Translations under genes and position numbers: made by a program
NCBI GenBank assembly: GCA_000181795.3
Contig: CM012953.1
Span: 17,195,965 to 17,259,964 of the forward strand
Origin: Trichinella spiralis
Lineage: Eukaryota > Nematoda > Enoplea > Trichinellida > Trichinellidae
Direction: 5' to 3'
DNA: 64,000 nucleotides
Part shown: in pieces, positions 16,015 to 26,700 of the stretch
Layout: each line of letters begins with the position of its first letter
Numbering within the stretch: position 1 is the stretch's first letter
Notes under the pieces: generated by a model
Seen by the model: the letters and a program-made list of their open reading frames with translations, nothing else
Database searches by the model: none
What the model was told of the DNA's origin: nothing

Positions 16015-18839
16015 GAAGTCATGCAATTTCAAAAGTTATTCTCCAATGTCACACATGTTGTGGTGGTGGTGGTGGTGGTGCTGCAATAGACATGCTGTGT
16101 GCAAGTGAAATTTAATAGTTTGGCCATTCTGTCAAATTAGTAAATAAATATGGTAAAAGTAAATTTTAATAAAAAGAGATAACAAGCAGAATTGTCACTG
16201 CTCGAATTTTCTTCCACTCCATGCGATCATATTGCAAAAGCTTGAACAAAACGGTCATCTGTCATCTCATCTGCTGTACTGTCTGTCACTACTACTGCTA
16301 CAACAACTAACTACTCGATCTCCGAAAGATTACGTTTCATCAATCAGTTGGTGCAAAATACATTTTACTTATTCAAATAGAATAAAAATAATGAATAAAT
16401 AACTTTTAATAAATTGAAATTTCAACCCTTTTTAAATATACGTCAGAATTATTTATTTATTATCAGTTTTGTTTTTATTTCTCGATTAAATGGTCAAGTC
16501 ACATTCGTTCAAGTTTGTGAAAAGGAACCCTTTTTATGATTTATCAAACTATTATATTGAACATAGCAAGCAGCAAAATGTGCAAATAATGGTGCTTGCA
16601 GAAAATAGAAGAAATTGCATTTTCTGTTCGAATTCATCAATTTTTCTTAACACTTTTTAGTTAAAATTGTTCACAAGCAAAAAGTATTGCGAAAGTTCTG
16701 ATCAGAGAATTGAGAATGATTATTAATTTGATTGGAAAATATCAAGAAAGCATTAATTTGAACAGCGCGCAATGATACCCAACATCCAAGGTGTGAATGA
16801 ACAATTACTTTGCTGCCTGGCTATTTGCCACGAGATCATCCGTCTATTCATATTTATTTAAATTTAAAGAAGAAACAGAAAAAAAATTAATAATAAAGCT
16901 TTTTCAAAAATATTGAACACTTCTGCTAAAAATTGATTGATGGTTCAACTGAATTTTACAACAACAAACGCGCACTAAGCTAATTGAAAATTAATTTCCA
17001 TTATTTTTCGCATGTTCCATAATTCGTTTGAATGAATTAATGTGAAAATGAAAACCGTTCTCACGTTTCAATTTTCACAAATTCACACAGACCATTCTGA
17101 ATGAGAAGAATAAAATAAACAAAAATATCCAGGAAAAAAAACGTGTATAAAAATTTTTGAAAAAAAAGCAAATTTTAAATTTGCATTTCTGCAGATTCGA
17201 AAATCGAATTTATTTACCTGCTGTTGGTTTATCATCGTCACTGATTGAACAACAGCAAAGCTCGTGTAAAAGAGCCAAATGCGCCGACATCGACCGATGG
17301 CAATAGTAGTTGATACCAATGATGAAGTCAATTTTTATTACACGTTCAACGAGCTTCCTATTCACTATGCATCTTTTTTTTCACCAGTAGACAAACAAAC
17401 AAACAAACAAACAGACAGACAGAAAAAATTTCATATGTAAAGTGTAATTAATAATATCAAGCTGGCGTTAAGATGCAGATGATATATATGTGATGATGTA
17501 CGTTGGACGTGTAAGCAGATGAGAAAAAATGCATATATATTAAAAAGGTGAAATAAGAATAAGAAAAAAAAATTTTTTCGTCGACGTATTCAATAATTTT
17601 CGTTTGTCCTATACGTATTATATCTGCGTGTGTGTGTGTGTGCGTGTGGGGGTGGGGTGTGGGCAACGTGGTTTTGTTCAATTTGTCCGGTCAAAGCAAT
17701 TCTATTGCGCATATTGAATGCGGAAAAAAATTGAAGCCGAATTAATGCTGCTGCAATTAAAAAGTTGCTTCGTCAGAATTATGAATTGCTGTTGCTTAAT
17801 AATCGCCTATTTTTGCTTCTATTGTTTTTCGCCCAATCACACGAACGATCCACACTGGCCACAAGCCTTTGCTATTATTGCCAGCTATGAGCTCTGAACC
17901 AAGAAAAGCTAACCCCGGCTCACAGAGGACTCAGACTAGACCAATTTTATCATCCACTAATATTAATAATAATAATTGTAGTGCTAGAGCAAATTTAATA
18001 TTGAACAGCGTAGGTAAAAACGGCAGGTGCCAAAATATGAACAAGAAAAAGAAAATCGACACACACACACAGACGGAGTTGCTCATTTTTTTTTTGTTTT
18101 TTCATGCTAACAAGAGGAAATATAATGCATGATCATGCTTGTTTCAATAATAATTTTTTTATACAAAAAAATAATCAATAGAATATTTTTGTTTACAATT
18201 GTAAAATAATAATTTCAACATTTGGTAAATTGAATTTCAATGACACATAAGCAAAATTGATCATCATTTATCAGTTTTAATATGAAATTAAATATTTTCA
18301 ACTTTATTCAATGTACATCTTATATGTACAGTTGTCTATTTTTTCTTTTCTTTTTTTAAATGTACATCAACAGAAAATATACAGTGCATTCGTTGTTGTG
18401 AACGTGAATTTTAATCTATTAATTATTACAATTAATAAATCAGTTGATTAATTTTACAGAATAGGACCGAATGAAAAAAAATTTTTTTTTAACTAAAATT
18501 TACAACAGGCAAATTAGGATATCATTGGTACTGCTTTTGTGTTTTTAATAAATATTATTTTAAATGGAAAATTTTTTTCTTTATTTTATCACGCTCATAA
18601 ATTTTCACCTGTCGAAATGAATTTCAAAAATTCCCTCAAAATAATTTTGATTATTCAGTCAATTAAAAAATTGCTAACTATGCTTACCTTTTCTTTTTGA
18701 TTTTACTTTTAAAATATTCAATTACCCAAGCGAAAAGATTCACATATAAACAAGCAAAGAATTGAGAAGAAAAGTTCACAATCAAATAATGTTTATCCTC
18801 CAATTACAAAAATAATTGAATATCTTTTACACACACATA

Positions 18840-18873
<34 letters not shown>

Positions 18874-21800
18874 CGTGTGTGTAATATTAGCTAACTTCTA
18901 TTTGCTAATGTGAACAAAAGAATAGATTTTAGAAATAAAAAAATGTAAATTTATACAAGTGAATTACAACTATTGCTTATAAGAAGAATAATTAAATGCG
19001 GATGATGTTGAAATGAAATTAATTTCCTCAACTCAACGGACCGATGGACAGACGGACAAACAGATAAACCGACAATGAATGCTTCTTCATTTTCATTCAA
19101 ACTGTTCCTTCCAATAATTGTCTCCCAAAAAGCCAAAATGTGTATTGAATTTTTACCCCTTCACACAGATGGAAAATGATTTTTTCCCCATTGCCTGGGC
19201 TTGCAATTTCAACGCCACTAACTCAATAATATTAATGATTTCACAACAAATTAACCGCAAATAAATCAATCAATGCATTCAACTTTTTTCTTTCTTTCTT
19301 TTTTGTTTTTTTTAATCAATTCTTGTCTAAAGTTAAATGTTAATTTTTCACTTAATAAAATTCATCTCATACTAACAAAATTCACATTACATAAATTTTC
19401 AACGTATACACATATTTGAGTTTTTTTTGTTACGTCGAGCTTCTATATATTATTATGATATATATATATATATAGAACAAAACGATAATAAATGAAAACA
19501 TTACAATCTTTGTAAAATAGATATTAAATTAAAAACAACATTTCCATACTTAATATAGTGCTTTGCCAATGGTCGTCCTCTGAGAATGAATGATAATTTT
19601 ATAGCTTACAGTGGTACAGCTAATAGAAAAAGTCGAATTAAAAATAATATTTGAACAGATCAAAATTACAAACAATCTTGTATCGTCATTCCAATTGTAA
19701 AATAAAACTTTCAAAAGCTCTCCTACTGAAACAAGTACCTCTTATTTGTTGTACTTGTGAATCATATATTAAAATCCATTTGAAAGATTAAAGGAAAAAA
19801 AATGAAAAAAAAAACATATAATTTGCCCAACTATTTGCACAGGATAATTAATATTGAATAAACTCGACTGATTTAGTATTGAAACAGGAAGAAATGCTGA
19901 AATGATAAATGCTTAATTTGAAAAAAAATGCCAATTCAAGTTTACAACTTAATATTAAAAATTTAAAATTATAGAATTATGTTAAAGTGAAAAATAATTT
20001 AGAATAAGAAAAAAGTCCAATGCACGAAATTTTAGTCGATTCGAATTTTGTAATGAAAATTGAATTTAATAAAGATTCTTACTGCTGCGAATTTATCTCG
20101 CAAACGATGCGATGGTCCTGAACACTCCTTCACTGTGGAAGTTCGATCAGCTGCAAACGACTCGCTGTGATGAGTGGCAAATATTTTGGTGCTGAAAAAT
20201 AAATTTGAAATATTGAACAAAAATCTAACATCTACATAAATGATCAAAAATTTTCATGAATTTTTGTTTATTTTGAAAATCGATCATTTATCATTTATTT
20301 ATTTTACATCTGCAAACACTACTAAAATGCAATATAATATGCATTAAAAATAAATAAATAATTTAATAAACCCAGTCGTGAAATTTAATAATTTCATAAA
20401 TTTTAATCATTTCATCTGCTTTTTATTTCTCAAATTCACCTATCAACAATTCAAAAGATAAGCTGAAAATTGAATAAATAAATTTAAATAAAACAGACTG
20501 ACAATTGAAAGACAAAAGTAAAAAATGTTCGTTTTTTCTTCAATCAACAACATCTACCTCATTTAAGTTAATTTTTTTGAAAATAAAAATTAAAAAAATA
20601 AATGAACAAGTCTTACAATTCTAAAATGTCTTACAATGGAAAAAATGGGATTTTAAATGTATTTTTATCATCTGAACAGCGTTTGTGCAAAAATAAATTA
20701 TTAAAAAAGCAGAATAGAACAAATGCGTCAAAATCAAAAAAAATCCTTCAACAATCCTGCGAGTCATTTTTTTCTGATTACCATATTACAGACTTGCAAC
20801 GTCGCGTTCACAGAAGTTGTTCATCACGTTCAAGCAAATTCTCATTTCAACTCAACGTTCACAACTGGAAAAATAGGGAAAAGAAAGAAATGAATAAATA
20901 ATCATAAATGTGACCATTTATTCTGCTTGGAGAAAATTACAATAACTTTGCTTTTGTACAGTTGATTGTTTTTGTTTTTTGGCAAATTCGGCAATTTTCA
21001 TCATGCAAATTATCCAGAAGAATGAAAAACAAGGTCAAATTTTCATTGCATTTTGAAAAAAAATTCTTATTAAAAAATATAATTAATTAATTAATTAATT
21101 AATTAATTAATACTTGTTGAAAATCAACATGTAAAACATTGAAACAAAAAGTATCAAATTACGATTTTAAAAAATTCATAGAAGCATAGAAGAAGATAAA
21201 AAATTCTTTTCTTTTAAAATTTTTCATTCGTTTGGTAGATATTACTTTGAAGTTTCGAAAATAATGTAACGCTACGATCATAATCAAAAGGAAAACGGCC
21301 TCTACCTAGCGGCAAAACATCTGATATATATAGCATAATTGTTTGTCTAGCGGCACAATTACTTTCCTATATATATATAGAGTGTTCGTACTTGCGTGCG
21401 TGAATAAACGTTGAGAACCCGAGATATGCCTCGTTTGTATGATCGACAAAGGTCTACCGTAACTCAGGACGTTACAATAAAAATTCAACTTTAAAAAATA
21501 TATAACTCAATGAATAAATAAATATATCGTTTTTTTCTTCTCCATTTTTTTATAATTAAAAAGATTTGTTTTGGCATTTTAGATTAAGTTGTTTGGAAAA
21601 ATAATTTTCGAATAAAAATGGATGCACGTACGAGAATGATGATGATGCCACCGATTGGAGGTGAGGTGTGCTTGAAGCGGACATGAAATTTCGATTCGGC
21701 TGTAAAAATCCGTCTGATGCGCTGAAGTTGGACAACTTGCGCTCTTGTATAATTGGCAAGTGATGATGTTTCAGACCTCGCGTGGAAATTTCAGGAAACA

Positions 21801-23619
21801 GATCTTTGTCCACTTTCAAAAGAATACCTGCCAATTATGAATAATTTTTGAACATTTTACAAATTTTGAAAATTAATATATATATATATATATATATGTT
21901 TTTTGTGAAATTAATCAACTTGGATCACTGGAAAATACTCGATTCCTCGAACGCGTAAATTCGGCCGAAATGTGGACAGGTGAAGAAGCATTACCTGAAA
22001 CAGAAAACATGGAAAAAATACAAATAATATTTATTCATTAAAATATTTAAAAAAACAAAAATACAACTTATGCATATGAACGGAACAACAACAACAACAA
22101 CAACAACTGACTCTTCGATAACAATAAATGGACTAACTCTTTAAAACGACATTAAATGATTTAATTTTTAAAGAAAATCCTAGACTAATAATTCTTCTTC
22201 AATTATTGATTCAAATCAATCCGATGAAAAGCCAATGAATAAATTTTCGATTGCTTGAAAAAGGGAAACACTACCAAATTGAAGAAATTACGCGTTTTCT
22301 TTTTATTTTAAATATATCACTTAATCTTAACTATACATAATAAGTAATAATTCTTTTTTTAATAAATAATAGACACAAGTTTTGTCAAATTTCAGAAAAT
22401 TATCACAATTTCTTTTTTAAAATAAAACAAACAATAAAATGAATAAATTAATTAATATTCATGCTTCGTATTTTTTTCATTTTTAACGAAACTAAAATTT
22501 ATTTCATCAGTATAAATAAATTATTCTTTTTTTTGTTTCTTCTCCGATGAACAGACAGTTGAATATTATTCATTTTTAATTCATACAACTTGACTGAATT
22601 GAAAAATTATTTATTTATGAATAAAATTACAACAATTTTAATAAAAAATATATATGCTTCTTTTTGTTTTGAATTGAATGAAGTGAAGAAGAAACAATTA
22701 CTGTTTGTGTATTTTGCAATTCGTTTTACATCCGTTTGTAAAAATTGTATTGTTGACAATATTGAAATTAAAATAGACTGAATAAATAGATTAAAATTTT
22801 TAATTTCCAACAAAATCAAAAACTTCACTACAGCATTTTAAAATAAAAGAAAGCAATTTCAAATTCAGGACATTTTATTTTTTGTAAAATAATTTTATCG
22901 AATAATAACAAAAAATTGATGTGTAAATAAATTAAAAAAAAGGAAAATGAATTATTATTGCATTTAAAAATAACAATTAATATAATTTGAAAAATCACGC
23001 ATTAATTATATGAGAAATGAAGCATTTATTTATTATTTACAATATGAGAATCGAAAATAAAAATTTAATTAAATTGAAGTTTTGTGAGTAAAAAATGATT
23101 ATTATTATTATTATTATTATTTTGTATTACAGTGTAAAATGGAGAATTCAATTCTGTATTACATTCTCATGTATGGATCATTGAATGTATTGATTAAATA
23201 ATCTGCTAAAAATAATCACAAATGGCATAAAAATTACGCAAATGAGAAAAGAACTAGAAGAAGAAATTCAAATATCTATTGGATTTGCATGAACTGAATG
23301 AAATTTTCAACAAGAAAAACTTTTTAATAAAATTATTTTTTAATTATATAAATTATTCAAACAACAACAACAATATAAATTATTGGAATAATTGAAACTT
23401 ACTGATTGTTTGATTATTCTGTCGACGATATGAATCCAGTGAACTTTCCAATGATTCGGCGACGGTTCCTGCTATTGTAGAGGATCGCATACGACGAAAC
23501 GGAATAACACGAACAAGTGGAATTGTTGGATTGCTTGCAGACGAGGCCGATTGTGCAAGCTCAAGCTGCTGCTCAATGTTGTCATCAATGTCAGCTAACT
23601 TTTCCCAGCTGGTCTTCAT
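4595..23619 (-). CDS. unc-103: ERG/UNC-103-type voltage-gated potassium channel, 5' part, long isoform (partial)
   Basis: Five exons keep phase throughout: 23619-23403, 21994-21929, 21827-21632, 20191-20083 and 4771-4595. The last exon is diagnostic. It reads [14 protein letters not shown], then [14 protein letters not shown], then a hydrophobic S1 helix, which is the pre-S1/S1 segment of ERG (KCNH) channels, almost residue for residue. The four upstream exons supply 196 residues of low-complexity cytoplasmic N-terminus rich in Ser, Arg and His. The ATG at 23619 is chosen because an in-frame stop lies just upstream. Donors are GTAAGT, GTGATC, GTACGT, GTAAGA and GTAAGT-like sites; the 66-nt exon at 21929 rests on a weaker donor. 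ERG channels repolarise excitable membranes; C. elegans UNC-103 acts in muscle and neurons. No PAS (eag) domain is encoded in these exons. S2 through the C-terminus lie outside the window. The intron between 20083 and 4771 is about 15.3 kb. Confidence 0.88.
4816..4859. repeat. CAA/TAA microsatellite
   Basis: CAA units followed by TAA units, inside the 175-nt intron of the short unc-103-like isoform; length change here would alter a very small intron. Confidence 0.95.
4947..5090 (-). CDS. unc-103: Alternative first exon of the unc-103-like gene (short isoform)
   Basis: A minus-strand ATG at 5090 opens 48 codons ([14 protein letters not shown]..., ending ...KSFRSRSL) rich in Ser, Lys, Arg and His. 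It stops exactly at a GTAGGT donor in phase 0, which is the phase the S1 exon at 4771 requires. The resulting intron is only 175 nt and ends in a pyrimidine-rich TTTTAG acceptor. The product would be a channel with a 48-residue N-terminus instead of 196. C. elegans unc-103 is known for several isoforms with different N-termini. The reading frame and splice signals are seen directly; use of this exon is inferred. Confidence 0.7.
5571..5610. repeat. AC/AT dinucleotide microsatellite
   Basis: AC units followed by AT units. Confidence 0.95.
5868..5908. repeat. CTA trinucleotide microsatellite
   Basis: About thirteen uninterrupted CTA units. A similar shorter run occurs at 26462-26488. Confidence 0.95.
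9768..9893 (-). CDS. Candidate alternative first exon of the unc-103-like gene
   Basis: A minus-strand ATG at 9893 begins 42 codons ([20 protein letters not shown]..., ending ...TTICIFPNQ) that end at a CAA|GTAAGA donor in phase 0, compatible with the S1 exon at 4771. The open frame actually extends upstream to 10034, so a longer start or an upstream acceptor is possible. There is no homology I recognise. In AT-rich DNA an open frame with a chance donor is not rare, so this rests only on start, phase and donor together. Confidence 0.35.
10208..10243. repeat. AT microsatellite with adjacent GATA-rich tract
   Basis: Long AT run followed to about 10280 by GATA/AATA-like units. Confidence 0.95.
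15968..16079. repeat. Compound ACT/ATT and TGG microsatellites
   Basis: ACT then ATT units up to 16013, and a short TGG run at about 16061-16079. Confidence 0.9.
17218..17331 (-). CDS. Candidate alternative first exon of the unc-103-like gene
   Basis: A minus-strand ATG at 17331 gives 38 codons ([15 protein letters not shown]..., ending ...TMINQQQ) to a CAG|GTAAAT donor in phase 0, again fitting the exon at 4771. A second frame starting at 17290 ([14 protein letters not shown]...) has better-looking composition but ends in phase 1, which fits no downstream exon I found. This is a patch of clearly higher GC than its surroundings. Support is start, donor and phase only. Confidence 0.3.
18832..18886. 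repeat. AC/AT/TGTA compound microsatellite
   Basis: AC, AT and then TGTA tetranucleotide units, ending in GT units. Confidence 0.95.
21081..21110. repeat. AATT tetranucleotide repeat
   Basis: Seven AATT/TTAA units; self-complementary. Confidence 0.9.
21265..21476. mobile_element. Solo LTR (212 bp) inside an unc-103-like intron
   Basis: The segment begins TGTAACG and ends CGTTACA, a short perfect inverted terminal repeat of the TG...CA kind that bounds LTRs. It is flanked on both sides by the 4-bp duplication ATAA (21261-21264 and 21477-21480). Inside are a TATA-type run (about 21368-21380), then AATAAA about 25 bp later, in the order expected for LTR promoter and polyadenylation signals on the plus strand. 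No internal retroelement region is attached, so this is most simply a solo LTR left by recombination. The 4-bp duplication fits Ty3 or BEL-type elements. Confidence 0.7.
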
Positions 23620-23702
23620 TTTCTTTCAACAGTATGCAAATCGACCAACTGTCAACTGTACTAGATCATTCTTCTCATTTCACCTAAATCAATACCGTAT
23701 AC

Positions 23703-23733
<31 letters not shown>

Positions 23734-26700
23734 TGTTGAAGCTTCATTTATATTATTTTTGTTTTTTTTAAAGTCTAAAGTTATGTATCTGAATATATTT
23801 TTAAATAAAATATATACATATACACCTCTCTTTGATAATGCCAATTGTTGCAGATTAAAACAACAACCACCTCTTGCTTTCTATTCCATTTTAGCTATCC
23901 TATCATTTTGCACGGAACATTTGCTTTTATCATAGCCAAGTGTATATAATGTAAAAAATCATCCACCAACCAACCATAAGAAACCAATATATTGACCTTT
24001 TTATTTTCAATAATCTTACAATTTTAACATGAGAACAACATGCATATCAAAAATTATTATCACACATTTTATTTATCATCAATTTATTCAAAATTCAATA
24101 CAAAACAACAACAAAGAAACAACACGAGATTTAATTTAATTTGATCTGCTTTTTTAAAATTATCAAATAATTTTTCCAAAATGGTAAAGTTATTATTAGC
24201 AAATTAGCATTGTTTTTCAAATTCAATATTATCAGTTTCTTCTCCTCTTCCCCCTTTTATTTTATAAAAGTGGAAATTGTGTATTTGATTATTATCATCA
24301 TTGATTAACAAAATGTCCTGCACGCATTCCAAATACAAAAATATAGAATGAAATTTTACTTCTTCAAGAGGTTCAATTTTTACAATAAAAGTTATTCATT
24401 GATAATTCAAAAATCTACTGTTTTTGTTAAATTAATAAAATAAAATAAAACAAAAAATCCAAGATTATCATAAAATTAAGACAATTGTACATGCATCTGC
24501 AACTGTATAAAAGTATAAAAATTGCATCGCTATTATCAATTTCGAGTAAGAGAAGTTTTGACAAAAGAAGAAATTTGAATTAAAAAAATCAATAATTTGG
24601 GTTTTTTGTTTTTCTTTGAAAAAAAAATTTTTTTTCTTCAACAAAAATTAATTGTTCTCAAGCTTTTCATTACAATCCATCGAGTTAATCGAACGTTTGC
24701 AAGTGGCAAATTACAATGAAAAGTGTCACTTGAGAAGAGACAATTATCAATATTGTCGCCTTCAAGCAGATTAACAATGCAAATAACAAATATTAAAATA
24801 TATCATCAATTTCATTTTATCGCACACCGCAACGCGCCAAATCAACATCCACCTGTCTGTCGACTGATTTCAATCTATACAATGAAAGCAATTCCAAAAC
24901 TGAAATCGTTTCATCAATTCAAATCATGCACACTTTGAAATCAATTACTCACATTAACTACACTTTCCTATTTTCAACTGTATTAAATTTTTTTCTTCTA
25001 TTTTTAAATTTCACATTTCTTATTTAAAAATACTAAATGAACAGTTCATTATATTAAAAATATATATAAATGCTTTTTTTTTAATATGAACAGACAACTG
25101 AAAACCTTTCACATTTTCTTATTTTAAAATTAATAAAATAAAATAATCCATTTTACAACAATTTTGAAAAGTCAATATCGTACAAATCGTTTCATTCTTG
25201 TGTATTATTTTGTGTACAATCACATTTTTTACAAATAATAATTCAGCAAATTATCATACATTAATATTGACATGTGAAGAAAAAACAGCAATAAGATCGT
25301 ACATAATTTCAATTCAGTACAACATTAGCCATGAAAAAATCCATTATCATACAATGAAACAAAAATCGCTCTCAACAATGCACTTAATTTGGTAATTTGA
25401 ATGCAATTTGTCGAAAATGATCGAACATACTGTAAATAAAGCAGATCAACTCATGTATTATTTTTTTTGTTAAAAATCTTTTTATAATAATTCACTTGAC
25501 ATCAAATTGTATTAATTTTTAATTAAAAAAATAAAAAATTTTCCTCGTATTTCATGTAAAATATTTTTATTTATGAAAAGATTCAAGCAAAAGAGTGTGC
25601 AATATGCAAAAAGTGAATAAAGTCAGAAATTATAAAGCAGAAGCAAAAAACTAATAGTAGAAGAGGAAAAAAAGTGGAAAACTGAATTTGAAGAATGAAT
25701 GAAACGAAAATCAAAATTAATTTCATTTATATTAAAAAGTTCAATAACTTAAATAATAATAAAAATAATAAACAAAAGAAAGACTATTTTTGAAAAGGAT
25801 TATAATCTGTAAAAGTGATGGACAAGGGAAATAAATTTTTTTTAAATATAATTTTACTTTTCAGTTGGAAAACGTGAACGTTGACAATGATCAAATTTGA
25901 TATTCAATATTTGCAGAAAAGTGAGTTAAATGCCAGATTTGAAAACATTTCAAATAACATTTCTTTAAGCAAAGTAATCACCCCTGAAATGCTTGATGTT
26001 GATTGATTTTTCTTTTTGTTTCACATCACAAGCTCGTCTTTTCTACTCTTTTTTTTTAAATTCTTCTTTTTTCCCACTGAACAATTTTGACGAAAAGCCA
26101 AATAATTTAATTTAAAATTTTTACCTCCTTTTTAAAGCAAATGCTTTTCCAATTCAAGCACTAGTCAATTTTTCAAAAAAAATTTGCAAGAACAAATTCT
26201 ACTTTTCTATTGTTGAATTCAAACAAATTCAAGGTCATTTTCACAAACAGTAACACTTTTTCATAATATCCTGAAGATCAGTAAAACAAACAACAAAAAC
26301 AACTAAATCAGTGATGAAATATTTCAATAATTATTATATTAAAAAATTATAATATTCTCATATATTTATAATAAATTCTTTTCTGCCATTTCATTTCTTT
26401 TTTTTGGTGAAGAATATGAATTGTTATTCTATTCATTTTTAGTTGTTTCAAATATACCAACTACTACTACTACTACTACTACTACTATTGAAAAAGTACG
26501 CTTGAATTTTTCAAAATTTCCTTTGAAAAAATAGACTAAGAAAATGACAGCAATGCAAGTAAAATCATCTTTTTCATGGCATTTCAAATTTTCACTGTTT
26601 TTTTTTCAATCTCACTCTCTCTTCCATAATATCTGAATATTATTAATAATTTCTTCAATACACATGTATATATGTGTTTTTTGTTTAGTTATTGTGTAAA

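Larger units (their letters stand above)
5091..20082. other. Long intronic stretch of the unc-103-like gene with microsatellites
   Basis: Apart from the two candidate first exons listed separately (9.8 and 17.3 kb), I see no exon with recognisable homology. Open frames at 5.16-5.78, 9.6-10.4, 12.2-12.6, 13.8-14.2 and 14.3-14.6 kb are short, often on both strands at once, and several run through simple repeats. GC-richer patches at 5.0-5.55, 13.37-13.57 and 15.07-15.35 kb may be regulatory or old repeats. Positions not covered by any entry appear to be AT-rich non-coding DNA. Confidence 0.6.

Noticed and set aside
17218-17290. Frame [14 protein letters not shown]... as an alternative first exon
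   Set aside because: It ends in phase 1, and no downstream exon before 4771 accepts that phase. The overlapping phase-0 frame was kept as a weak candidate instead.
20602-20901. 99-codon plus-strand frame
   Set aside because: Lys/Asn/Ser-rich composition typical of AT-rich intron DNA, no domain, and inside the channel gene on the opposite strand.
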